Below, piece after piece: positions 52,897 through 60,583 of a stretch of DNA of 64,000 nucleotides. Position 1 is the first letter of the stretch. Each line of letters starts with the position of its first letter. Under the pieces are notes generated by a model. It had not been told where the DNA came from and did no database searches. It saw only the letters and a program-made list of their open reading frames with translations. Origin of the DNA: JARYGU01 sp033795365 (GTDB taxonomy: Bacteria > Pseudomonadota > Alphaproteobacteria > Rhizobiales > Rhizobiaceae); assembly GCA_033795365.1 (NCBI GenBank), contig JARYGU010000013.1, positions 1-64,000 on the forward strand, given 5' to 3'. The position numbers and the translations under genes are program-made.

Positions 52897-55323
52897 TCAC
52901 GCTCTCAGCGAGCCGCCGGTCGTCTTCTCGACATTGGCGACAATCCTTGCGGTCAGCGCTTCGAAGTCCTCGTCTGTCAGCGTCTTGTCGATCGGCTGGA
53001 TGACCACCTCGATCGCCACCGACTTCTTGCCTTCGCCGAGCGAGGCGCCTTCGAAGACGTCGAAGATGCTGACGCCCGCGATGAGCTTGCGGTCGGCACC
53101 CGATGCCGCGCGCTGAACGGCGCCCGCTTCCACGCTCCTGTCGACCACGAAGGCGAAGTCGCGCTTTACCGCCTGGAACGGCGAAAGCTCCAGCGCCGGC
53201 TTGGTGCGGGTTGCCTTCTTCTTCGGCTCCGGCATGGCATCGATGAAAATCTCGAAGCCACAGAGCGCGCCGGAAACATCGAGCGCCGCCAGCGTCTTCG
53301 GGTGGAATTCGCCGAAATGGCCGAGCACGATTTTCGGGCCCATCCTGATCGTCCCCGAACGGCCGGGATGATACCAGGCCGGACCACCCGGCTCTATCTG
53401 GACATTGCCCATCGGCAGGCCGCAGGCCTCGATCACCGCGAGCGCATCGGCCTTGGCATCATAGACGTCGACCGGCTTGCCGCCGCCCTTCGCAGCATTC
53501 GACCAGAGCCTGGCCGCGCCGGAAAGCGAGGCCGTGCCCCGGCGAACGCCGCCGGCAACGCGACGCTGGCCTTCCGGCTTGTCGTTCTCATAGGTTCCGG
53601 ACACCTCGAAGATCGCCACGTCGCCATAGCCTTTGTCGGCATTGCGCTGGGCGGCCGAAAGCAGGCCCGGCAGCAGCGAAGGCCGCATGTCGGACATATC
53701 GGAGGCAATCGGGTTCGACAGCGCCAGCGACGGTGCCCCGCCGCCAAAGAGCACAGCATGGGCCTTGGGGATGAAGGACCAGGTGACCGCTTCCAGCATG
53801 CCGCGCGAGGCGAGTGCCCGCTTGGCGGTGCGCGTGCGGATCTGAAGCGTCGTCAGGATCTTTCCGTTGACGCTCGCATGGCTCGGCAGGGGCGCGGCAT
53901 GGATGTTATCCACGCCATGGATACGCATGATCTCTTCGACGAGGTCGGCCTTGCCGTCGACATCCGGCCGCCAGGACGGAACGGAGACGGAAACACGCTC
54001 GCCCTCGCCGGAAACGCCGAAGCCGAGCCGTGTCAGAATATCGCGGCTTTCTTCAGACGAGACTTCGAGACCGGTCAGCCGCTTGACCTCGGAAAAGGGA
54101 AGATCCACCAGCTTCGGCTCATAACCCTTATAGCCGACGACATTGGCTTGCGCCGCCGTACCGCCGCAAAGCTCCAGAACCAGTTCGGTCGTGCGCTCGA
54201 GACCAGGAACCATATATTCCGGATCGACCCCGCGCTCGAAGCGATAGCGTGCATCGGTGATGATGCCGAGCATGCGGCCGGTGCGGGCGATGTTGATCGG
54301 ATCCCAGAGCGCCGATTCGATCAGCACGTCCGTCGTGTTCTCGTCGCAGCCGGAATGCTCGCCGCCCATGACGCCGCCGATCGATTCGATACCGTCCTCG
54401 TCGGCGATCACGACATTTGCAGGAGAGAGCTTGTATTCGCGTTGATCGAGCGCCAGCACCGTCTCGCCGTCCCTGGCGCGGCGGACTGTCAGGTTGCCCT
54501 TGACCTTTGCCGCGTCGAAGACGTGCATCGGCCGGCCCTGGTCGAAGGTCATGTAGTTGGTGATATCGACCAGCGCATTGATGGGGCGCAGGCCGATCGC
54601 CATGAGGCGGCTCTGCATCCATCGCGGGCTCGGGCCGTTCCTGACGCCGCGCACGAGGCGGAGCGCGAAGCCGGGGCAGAGATGGCCGTCGTCGCCGAGA
54701 TCGAGTGTGACGGTGACCGGCGTTGCGCCTTCGGTCCTGAGGGATGGCGCCTTGACCGCCTTCAGCGTCCCGAGACCGGATGCGGCGAGATCGCGGGCAA
54801 TGCCACGGATGCTGGTGCAGTCCGGCCGGTTCGGCGTCAGGTTGATCTCGATGACCGGATCGTCTAGCCCGGCATAGGCCGCAAAGCTCGTGCCCACCGG
54901 CGCATCCTCCGCCAGATCTATGATACCGTCGTGATCGTCCGACATCTTGAGCTCCTTCTCGGAGCACATCATGCCGCGGCTTTCGACGCCGCGAATGTTG
55001 CCGACGGACAGCGTGAGATCGATGCCTGGGACATAGGTGCCGGGCGCAGCGAATGCGCCGACGAGGCCCCTGCGCGCATTCGGAGCGCCGCAGACGACCT
55101 GCACCGGTTCGCCCTTTCCGGTATCGACCATCAGCACCTTCAGCTTGTCGGCGTTCGGATGCTGCTCGGCGGAAACGACCCTGGCGATGACGAAGGGGCT
55201 GAACGACGCCTTGTCGTCGACCGCCTCGACCTCGAGCCCGATTGCCGTGAGCCGATCGCAGATTTCGGCAAGCGAAGCTTCTGTTTCGAGATGATCCTTC
55301 AGCCAGGAGAGTGTGAACTTCAT
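52897..55323 (-). CDS. pheT: Phenylalanyl-tRNA synthetase beta subunit
   Basis: An 808-residue PheT of normal length. Domains follow the usual order: an EMAP/tRNA-binding OB region (about 40-150, with VVCGAPNARRGL), B3/B4 editing region (GRPMHVFDAAKVKG), B5 (VDLPFSEVKRLTG) and the C-terminal anticodon-binding FDX-ACB domain (about 715-808). With PheS it forms the heterotetramer that charges tRNA-Phe. It ends the five-gene run that starts at pheS. Confidence 0.97.
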   Translation of the reverse strand: MKFTLSWLKDHLETEASLAEICDRLTAIGLEVEAVDDKASFSPFVIARVVSAEQHPNADKLKVLMVDTGKGEPVQVVCGAPNARRGLVGAFAAPGTYVPGIDLTLSVGNIRGVESRGMMCSEKELKMSDDHDGIIDLAEDAPVGTSFAAYAGLDDPVIEINLTPNRPDCTSIRGIARDLAASGLGTLKAVKAPSLRTEGATPVTVTLDLGDDGHLCPGFALRLVRGVRNGPSPRWMQSRLMAIGLRPINALVDITNYMTFDQGRPMHVFDAAKVKGNLTVRRARDGETVLALDQREYKLSPANVVIADEDGIESIGGVMGGEHSGCDENTTDVLIESALWDPINIARTGRMLGIITDARYRFERGVDPEYMVPGLERTTELVLELCGGTAAQANVVGYKGYEPKLVDLPFSEVKRLTGLEVSSEESRDILTRLGFGVSGEGERVSVSVPSWRPDVDGKADLVEEIMRIHGVDNIHAAPLPSHASVNGKILTTLQIRTRTAKRALASRGMLEAVTWSFIPKAHAVLFGGGAPSLALSNPIASDMSDMRPSLLPGLLSAAQRNADKGYGDVAIFEVSGTYENDKPEGQRRVAGGVRRGTASLSGAARLWSNAAKGGGKPVDVYDAKADALAVIEACGLPMGNVQIEPGGPAWYHPGRSGTIRMGPKIVLGHFGEFHPKTLAALDVSGALCGFEIFIDAMPEPKKKATRTKPALELSPFQAVKRDFAFVVDRSVEAGAVQRAASGADRKLIAGVSIFDVFEGASLGEGKKSVAIEVVIQPIDKTLTDEDFEALTARIVANVEKTTGGSLRA

Positions 55324-55335
55324 GATTTTCTCACT

Positions 55336-55551
55336 TTAGGCAATCGGTACGAGCGCCTGAATTTCGTTGATAGACAGGTTTGTTTTCTCGAAGCAATCCG
55401 TACGCATCGCACGACACACTTCAGCAACCAATCTTCTCACCTCTTTCGCATCCCTATTGAAGCGATCATGATTAGTTTCGGCATAGAAATGAGATAGAGC
55501 AGCCACCCATAGAGGTATCCATTCAGTACCCGTCACAGCCGCATCACTCAC
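55336..55551 (-). CDS. Small protein between pheS and pheT (unrecognised)
   Basis: A 71-residue protein, mostly helical (EWIPLWVAALSHFYAETNHDRFNRDAKEVRRLVAEV). No family was recognised. It starts by a 4-nt overlap (ATGA) with the DUF2442 gene and ends 12 bp before pheT, so it is translated as part of the synthetase operon. Without homology its reality rests on coupling, codon usage and the helical pattern. Confidence 0.6.
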   Translation of the reverse strand: MSDAAVTGTEWIPLWVAALSHFYAETNHDRFNRDAKEVRRLVAEVCRAMRTDCFEKTNLSINEIQALVPIA

Positions 55552-55823
55552 GCCGCCTTGTCAGGAGCCCGGGCGCCGGGTGCCTTCCAGCCGAGCAGTA
55601 GCCCCTTGACGGAAACGCCCTCGTCCAGGTCGGGCCACCAGACGCCGGAAAATTGCAGTTCCACGCTCGAGCGCTTTTCCGGCGAGGCCTCGACCAGGAA
55701 CGGATACCACCAAAGAGGTGCGCGAATCTGGCGGCCGTCCGCAAGCGTCACATAAACGAACGTCGCATCACAGAAAGCTGAAACGGGCCGCATGTCTTCG
55801 GTCTCAAATTCCAAAGAACTCAT
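55548..55823 (-). CDS. DUF2442-type protein
   Basis: A 91-residue protein with the DUF2442 pattern (VTLADGRQIRAPLWWYPFLVEASPEKR, then DLDEGVSVKGLLLG). DUF2442 and DUF4160 genes are found as neighbouring pairs across many bacteria and have been proposed as toxin-antitoxin-like modules, with DUF2442 as a likely small DNA-binding partner. It begins inside the DUF4160 gene (20-nt overlap). ATG at 55823 starts the conserved part. Confidence 0.82.
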   Translation of the reverse strand: MSSLEFETEDMRPVSAFCDATFVYVTLADGRQIRAPLWWYPFLVEASPEKRSSVELQFSGVWWPDLDEGVSVKGLLLGWKAPGARAPDKAA

Positions 55824-56040
55824 TCCACTTCTCCATCCAGTCATCGCGGTTCTCGGCAATCTTGGCGAAGAACTCGGCTACTTCGCGCCTATTGTAGCCG
55901 TGGCTGTAGGCTAATTCCATGCTTTCAAGCCAGACTTTGGCCGACCTTGCATCCTTCATGACATGGACATGAGGCGGCTCTGGACCGTCAGAAGCGTAGA
56001 ACCGGAACTTGTATCCGTGCCATACCAACAAGGTCGGCAT
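55804..56040 (-). CDS. DUF4160-type protein
   Basis: A 78-residue protein of the DUF4160 family: YKFRFYASDGPEPPHVHVMKD, KVWLE and HGYNRREVAEFFAKIAENRDDWMEKWNEFFG. It starts 3 bp after the pheS stop and overlaps the DUF2442 gene, so the pair was inserted within the synthetase operon without disturbing it. Function is unknown; toxin-antitoxin roles are only proposed. Confidence 0.85.
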   Translation of the reverse strand: MPTLLVWHGYKFRFYASDGPEPPHVHVMKDARSAKVWLESMELAYSHGYNRREVAEFFAKIAENRDDWMEKWNEFFGI

Positions 56041-56043
56041 CGC

Positions 56044-57126
56044 TCAGGCGCTCAGCCCGCCGAACAGCGTCGGCATGTCGAGCGGGCGGAAACCGTAATG
56101 GCTCAGCCAGCGCACATCGGCGTTGAAGAAGTCGCGCAGGTCCGGCATGCCGTATTTCAGCATGGCGATGCGGTCGAGGCCCATGCCCCAGGCGAAGCCC
56201 TGATATTCGTCCGGATCCAGTCCGCCGGCGCGAAGCACGTTCGGATGCACCATGCCGCAGCCGAGGATCTCCATCCAGTCCGTGCCCTCGCCGAACTTGA
56301 CGATCGGACCGGAGCGGTCGCATTGGATATCGACCTCGAAGGAAGGTTCGGTGAAGGGGAAGAACGACGGACGGAAGCGCATCGTCACGCTGTCGACCTC
56401 GAAGAAGGACTTGCAGAACTCTTCCAGCACCCAGCGCATATTGGCGACATTCGCGGTCTTATCGACCACCAGCCCTTCGACCTGATGGAACATAGGGGAA
56501 TGCGTGGCGTCACTGTCCTGCCGGTAGGTCTTGCCTGGAATGATGATGCGGATCGGCGGTTTCTGCGCTTCCATGGTGCGCACCTGCACCGGCGAGGTGT
56601 GCGTGCGCAGCACCTTGCGCTCGCCGCTCTCGTCCGGCGGGAAGAAGAAGGTGTCGTGCATCTCGCGGGCGGGATGGCCTTCCGGAAAATTCAGCGCTGT
56701 GAAATTGTAGTAGTCGGTCTCGATATCCGGGCCCTCGGCGATCGAGAAGCCCATGTCGCCGAAGATGGCGGTGATCTCGTCGACGATCTGGCTGATCGGG
56801 TGGATGCGGCCGCGCTCGACCGGGGATGAGCGGACCGGCAGACTGACATCCACCGTTTCTGCGGCAAGCCGCGCCTCGATCGCAACGTCGCGCAGGTCGC
56901 TCTTTCGCGCCGCGATCGCCTCGGCGATCTCGTTCTTCAGGGCATTGATCGCCGCTCCGCGGGTCTGGCGCTCCTCCGGCGACATCGATCCCAGCGTCTT
57001 GAGGAGTTCGGAAACCGACCCCTTCTTGCCGAGGGCTGCGACGCGGACCGCTTCGATTGCACTCTCGTCGGCCGCGGCGGCCACGGCAGACAACAGGGTC
57101 TCTTTCAAGGCTTCAAGATCGGACAT
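56044..57126 (-). CDS. pheS: Phenylalanyl-tRNA synthetase alpha subunit
   Basis: A 360-residue class II synthetase alpha chain. A coiled-coil N-terminus (about 1-90) precedes the catalytic core with motif 2 (VRTMEAQKPPIRIIIPGKTYRQD), HSPMFHQVEGLVVD and motif 3 (AWGMGLDRIAMLKYGMPDLRDFF). It activates Phe and pairs with PheT. A strong terminator hairpin lies upstream, between rplT and this gene, so pheS needs its own promoter or read-through. Confidence 0.97.
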   Translation of the reverse strand: MSDLEALKETLLSAVAAAADESAIEAVRVAALGKKGSVSELLKTLGSMSPEERQTRGAAINALKNEIAEAIAARKSDLRDVAIEARLAAETVDVSLPVRSSPVERGRIHPISQIVDEITAIFGDMGFSIAEGPDIETDYYNFTALNFPEGHPAREMHDTFFFPPDESGERKVLRTHTSPVQVRTMEAQKPPIRIIIPGKTYRQDSDATHSPMFHQVEGLVVDKTANVANMRWVLEEFCKSFFEVDSVTMRFRPSFFPFTEPSFEVDIQCDRSGPIVKFGEGTDWMEILGCGMVHPNVLRAGGLDPDEYQGFAWGMGLDRIAMLKYGMPDLRDFFNADVRWLSHYGFRPLDMPTLFGGLSA

Positions 57127-57150
57127 CGCTCACATTCCATGGATCGGTCA

Positions 57151-57185
57151 AAGAAAAACCCGCGCCAGCCCTGCCAGCGCGGGTT
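57151..57185 (-). terminator. Intrinsic terminator upstream of pheS
   Basis: On the minus strand AACCCGCGC pairs with GCGCGGGTT (57157-57165 with 57177-57185), 11-nt loop, followed by TTTTTCTT. It lies 25 bp before the pheS ATG and 132 bp past the rplT stop, and would end the rpmI-rplT transcript. An attenuator regulating pheS is also possible. Confidence 0.85.
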
Positions 57186-57234
57186 TCCCATTCTATTGAT
57201 GCAAAAGCTTGGGAAGCGCTGACTTGCGCATGCC

Positions 57235-57256
57235 CCGTGCGGGCGCGCCCGCACGG
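57235..57256. repeat. 22-bp perfect palindrome between rplT and pheS
   Basis: A perfect 22-nt palindrome, CCGTGCGGGCG joined to CGCCCGCACGG, occupies 57235-57256. It can fold as a hairpin in RNA from either strand. No T-run follows. Confidence 0.7.
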
Positions 57257-57275
57257 AAGATACATGCGCCATCCC

Positions 57276-57326
57276 GGTTGGTTGAGCCAGCTTTGCGCGC
57301 TAAAGACGCGCGTGGCTCAACGAACC
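57276..57326 (-). repeat. Long stem-loop covering the rplT stop codon
   Basis: Two 14-nt arms (57276-57289 and 57313-57326, one mismatch) enclose GCGCGC/CGCGCG elements, giving a long hairpin spanning the rplT stop (57317-57319). Without a T-run it is a 3'-end structure rather than a terminator; the terminator lies further downstream. Confidence 0.65.
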
Positions 57327-57721
57327 GCGCTTTCAAACTCGTTTGCCGTACCCGCGTCCTTGAGATAGGCGAGCGCCTTCTTGGCAGCTTCGACCAGCGC
57401 GCCGAATGCGGCCGTCTCATGAATCGCCATGTCCGAAAGCACCTTGCGGTCGACCTCGATGCCGGCCTTGTTCAGGCCGTCGATGAAGCGGCCATAGGTC
57501 AGGCCGTGCTCGCGGACGGCAGCGTTGATGCGCTGGATCCACAGAGCGCGGAAATTGCGCTTCTTCACGCGGCGGTCGCGCGTCGCATACTGCATAGAGC
57601 GGTCGACTGCGGCCTTGGCGGCGCGGATGGTATTCTTGCGGCGGCCGTAGAAGCCCTTGGCTGCCTTCAGTGTCTTCTTGTGCTTGGCGTGGGCGGTAAC
57701 GCCGCGTTTTACACGTGCCAT
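57317..57721 (-). CDS. rplT: 50S ribosomal protein L20
   Basis: A 134-residue L20: MARVKRGVTAHAKHKKTLKAAKGFYGRR at the start and LWIQRINAAVREHGLTYGRFIDGL in the conserved globular part. Binds 23S rRNA early in 50S assembly. Length is slightly longer than the E. coli protein because of the C-terminal tail typical of alphaproteobacteria. It follows rpmI after 37 bp. Confidence 0.97.
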   Translation of the reverse strand: MARVKRGVTAHAKHKKTLKAAKGFYGRRKNTIRAAKAAVDRSMQYATRDRRVKKRNFRALWIQRINAAVREHGLTYGRFIDGLNKAGIEVDRKVLSDMAIHETAAFGALVEAAKKALAYLKDAGTANEFESAVR

Positions 57722-57758
57722 GTCATGATCTCCTTAAAATCCAAAAGCGCCAAAGGTC

Positions 57759-57962
57759 TCAGAGACCGTTCGGCAGGTAATTCTTGACGACCTTCTTGCC
57801 ATCGGGTTCTGCGAGAACCATGGTTCCGCGGGCGTCGCGAATGAACTTGTTGGACCGTTTGATCATGCCGTGGCGCTTGCCGGCGGCAGCCGCCTTTACC
57901 TTGCCGGTCGCGGTGATCTTGAACCGCTTCTTGGCAGAGGATTTCGTCTTCATCTTGGGCAT
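57759..57962 (-). CDS. rpmI: 50S ribosomal protein L35
   Basis: A 67-residue L35: MPKMKTKSSAKKRFKITATGKVKAAAAGKRH, normal length. The ATG at 57962 starts the conserved MPKMKT; upstream in-frame sequence is not family-like. It heads the rpmI-rplT unit, with infC upstream behind its own hairpin. Confidence 0.97.
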   Translation of the reverse strand: MPKMKTKSSAKKRFKITATGKVKAAAAGKRHGMIKRSNKFIRDARGTMVLAEPDGKKVVKNYLPNGL

Positions 57963-58126
57963 TTTGCTACTCCGTTTTTTCTTGAATGCAGGATCGGAAG
58001 ACGCGCCGATCCCCAGCGTAAAGAACGGCCACGGCATGCCCTGCCGGACCGTTCGGACGGGGGCTTGTAACTGAAGTCCCCGAAAAGCGCAACCGGGTCG
58101 AGGTTGGAATCCTTGCCCAAGTCAAC

Positions 58127-58152
58127 GCAAAAGCCGCCTCTGAAGGCGGCTT
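58127..58152 (-). terminator. Hairpin after infC
   Basis: On the minus strand AAGCCGCCT pairs with AGGCGGCTT (58131-58139 with 58144-58152), TCAG loop, followed by TTGCG. The T-run is short. It lies 25 bp past the infC stop, likely a terminator or partial terminator separating infC from rpmI. Confidence 0.65.
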
Positions 58153-58177
58153 CAGCAAATAGTGGGTTCAGGCAGCC

Positions 58178-58714
58178 TTATCTCGGCGCCAGAACCATCA
58201 TCATCTGGCGACCCTCGAGCTTCGGCTCGGCCTCGACTTTGGCGATCGTCTGCGTGTCTTCCTTGACCTGCAGAAGGAGCTTCATGCCGAGTTCCTGGTG
58301 GGCCATTTCACGGCCGCGGAACTTCAGGGTCACCTTGACCTTGTCGCCTTCGCCGAAGAAGCGGTTCATCGCCTTCATCTTCACCTCGTAGTCATGGGTG
58401 TCGATGTTGGGACGCATCTTGATTTCCTTGACCTCGACGATCTTCTGCTTCTTGCGCGCCTCGGCCGCCTTCTTCTGGTTGGCGTATTTCAGCTTGCCCA
58501 GATCGAGAATCTTGCACACCGGCGGATCGGCGTTCGGTGCGATTTCGACGAGATCGAGACCGGCGTCCTCGGCCATCCGGAGTGCCTGATCGGTCGGAAC
58601 GATCCCATGGTTGTTTCCATCGGCGTCAATGAGCTGGATCCGGGGAATCCGGATCTCCTTGTTTGCGCGCGGGCCGTCCTTAACAGGAGCGTCCGCTTTG
58701 AAGGGTCTGCGAAT
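58178..58714 (-). CDS. infC: Translation initiation factor IF-3, ATT start
   Basis: A 178-residue IF-3 if read from the ATT codon at 58714: RRPFKADAPVKDGPRANKEIRIP, VEIAPNADPPVCKILDLGKLKYANQKK and the C-terminal KMRPNIDTHDYEVKMK and EGRQMMMVLAPR. A Shine-Dalgarno GAGGAG lies 9 nt before that ATT, while the GTG at 58759 has none. infC is known to start at AUU in E. coli, a feature IF-3 uses to repress its own translation. IF-3 proofreads start codons and keeps 30S free of 50S. Confidence 0.93.
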   Translation of the reverse strand: MRRPFKADAPVKDGPRANKEIRIPRIQLIDADGNNHGIVPTDQALRMAEDAGLDLVEIAPNADPPVCKILDLGKLKYANQKKAAEARKKQKIVEVKEIKMRPNIDTHDYEVKMKAMNRFFGEGDKVKVTLKFRGREMAHQELGMKLLLQVKEDTQTIAKVEAEPKLEGRQMMMVLAPR

Positions 58715-58729
58715 GGTCGTATTCTCCTC
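58712..58729 (-). promoter_or_regulatory. infC ribosome-binding site and ATT start
   Basis: On the minus strand GAGGAG (complement of 58724-58729) is followed after 9 nt by ATT (complement of 58712-58714), then CGCAGACCC encoding RRP. This is a strong site paired with a non-canonical start, as expected for IF-3 autocontrol. Confidence 0.85.
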
Positions 58730-58964
58730 GAATAATTTCGGATAATGGTTGTCGGTCACATATAGCGATCCGCTCCGGCCTCTCGCTGAAGCGGCGATTG
58801 GCCAGCGAATGTGTAGATCGCCTTGCCGAAGTCAATAGCATGTCGCGCAAGAAAAATCACCATCTGTCCTGCAAATGACGAATCTGTTTCTAGGTACTGA
58901 CCGGGAAACAGGCCCAACGTCGCGGGAAATGTTCCCATGGACAGATCACGACAGGAGAGAAAGC

Positions 58965-59789
58965 ATGACACATGACATGGCGGCAGAAGGCCAACCGGAC
59001 TTTCTCGAGGTCGGCACCGGCACGGATGCCCGCCGGATCGCGATACGGCTGGAGGAGCCCGCTTCCGGAAACCGCCTGCCTCCCTTTGTGTGGCTCGGGG
59101 GATATCGGTCCGACATGACGGGGACCAAGGCAGCCGAACTCGCAAGGCTTGCGGCACGCCTCGGCAACGGCTGCATCCGGTTCGATTATTCCGGACACGG
59201 CGCCTCCGGCGGCTCCTTCACGGACGGAACCATCTCCCGCTGGCTCGAGGAAGCGCTTGCCGTGATCGCCTACGCTTGCGAAAGGTTCAGCACCGGCAGA
59301 ACGGTTCTGATCGGATCGTCCATGGGCGGTTGGATAGCACTTCGAGCAGCGGCGGAGCTGCGCAGCCAAGGGCAGGCGGATGCCGTTGCCGCCATGCTGC
59401 TGATTGCGCCGGCTCCGGATTTCACCTCGGAACTTATCGAACCCAACCTGACCGAGACCGAGCGCAAGGCGCTCGCGGAGCGGGGTCAGTTCGAGGAGCC
59501 CACGCCCTATGGGCCCGCACCGAATATCTATACCCTGAGGCTCATCGAGGACGGTCGTGCCAACCGGGTTCTCAACGGCGTGATCGACACCGGCTGCCCG
59601 GTCCAAATCCTGCAAGGCATGGAAGATCCGGACGTTCCCTACACCCATGCAATACGGCTGATGGAGCACCTTTCGGGCGACGATGCGGTTCTTACGCTCA
59701 TCCGGGATGGCGATCATCGTCTCTCCCGGCCGGAGGATGTCGAGAAAATCCTGGAAGCCGCAGCGCGGCTCGCAGGCGCTGAAAACTGA
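58965..59789 (+). CDS. Alpha/beta hydrolase
   Basis: A 274-residue alpha/beta hydrolase. The nucleophile elbow GSSMGG and a terminal GDHRLSRPED supply Ser and His; Asp is likely in EDPDVPYTHA. FDYSGHGASGG is the oxyanion-side loop. Family members include serine esterases and peptidases; substrate unknown. ATG at 58965 follows AGGAGAG. The 220 bp between infC and this gene hold only its promoter. Confidence 0.87.
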   Translation: MTHDMAAEGQPDFLEVGTGTDARRIAIRLEEPASGNRLPPFVWLGGYRSDMTGTKAAELARLAARLGNGCIRFDYSGHGASGGSFTDGTISRWLEEALAVIAYACERFSTGRTVLIGSSMGGWIALRAAAELRSQGQADAVAAMLLIAPAPDFTSELIEPNLTETERKALAERGQFEEPTPYGPAPNIYTLRLIEDGRANRVLNGVIDTGCPVQILQGMEDPDVPYTHAIRLMEHLSGDDAVLTLIRDGDHRLSRPEDVEKILEAAARLAGAEN

Positions 59790-59917
59790 GCTGTTTCAAG
59801 ACATTGCCGAGGCGCGCGACGCAGCGATCTTAACCATAATCCACCAACCCCAATTCTAGTGATTGACTCTTGGGCCTCTAAAATTTTAACGTTTTGTTAA
59901 TAATTAAGGGGACGACC

Positions 59918-60535
59918 ATGGTAAAAACGACTGGTGCGAAGGCTGTATTGGTAGCGATTGCTGCCTTGTTTGTCTCTTCATCTTCAGCCTTTACCGCACC
60001 GGCATCGATCCTTTCGATGCGAACAGGCGGTATGACATCGCAACCTATCGGTCACTACGAATTCTGCAAACGTTACCGCAAGGAATGTGCCCCGGGGGCC
60101 CGAAATACGGAACCCGCCAAGGTGACGGCTCGCGGCTGGAGCGCTATTCGCCAGGTCAATGCCTCGGTCAATCGCGAAGTCACGCCCATGACCGACCTGG
60201 AAGTGTTCGGCAGGGAAGAGTATTGGGATTATCCGCAGGGTGCCGGCGATTGCGAGGATTTCGTTCTCCTGAAGCGCAAGCGGCTGATGCAGCGCGGGTT
60301 CTCTCCCGCCGACCTTCTCATCACGGTCGTGCGCAAACCCGACGGCGAGGGCCACGCCGTTTTGACGGTACGCACCACACAGGGCGATTTCATTCTCGAC
60401 AATCTCGATAACGGAGTGAAGCTCTGGACGGAGACGCCCTACCGCTACCTGAAGCGTCAGGCTTCCTACCATTCCGGCCGGTGGGTCTCGATCCAGAACG
60501 GCGACGCGCTGATGGTGTCGTCCGTCGGCAAGTAA
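59918..60535 (+). CDS. Periplasmic transglutaminase-like cysteine protease (BTLCP family)
   Basis: A 205-residue protein with a signal peptide (about 1-26, AFTAPAS) and the Cys-His-Asp triad: GDCEDF, GHAVLTV and DNLDNG. It belongs to bacterial transglutaminase-like cysteine peptidases (DUF920-type), which in some bacteria process LapA-like adhesins. No adhesin gene is nearby. ATG at 59918 follows AAGGGGA; ATG at 59894 is less likely. Confidence 0.87.
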   Translation: MVKTTGAKAVLVAIAALFVSSSSAFTAPASILSMRTGGMTSQPIGHYEFCKRYRKECAPGARNTEPAKVTARGWSAIRQVNASVNREVTPMTDLEVFGREEYWDYPQGAGDCEDFVLLKRKRLMQRGFSPADLLITVVRKPDGEGHAVLTVRTTQGDFILDNLDNGVKLWTETPYRYLKRQASYHSGRWVSIQNGDALMVSSVGK

Positions 60536-60556
60536 TCAGCCCATGCCCTGAATTCG

Positions 60557-60576
60557 CGGCCGCCTTCGGGCGGCCG
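60557..60576. terminator. UUCG-loop hairpin between convergent genes
   Basis: CGGCCGCC-TTCG-GGCGGCCG (60557-60576) forms an 8-bp stem with a very stable tetraloop, 21 bp after the protease stop and 7 bp before the mbfA stop. No T-run follows on either side, so it is a putative shared 3' end. Confidence 0.6.
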
Positions 60577-60583
60577 TCGGCGT

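Noticed and set aside
57126..57275. Possible Phe-containing leader peptide before pheS
   Set aside because: A frame with FFF exists only because the T-run of the terminator reads TTT TTC TTT; no Shine-Dalgarno supports it and the Phe codons lie after the stem, unlike known attenuators.
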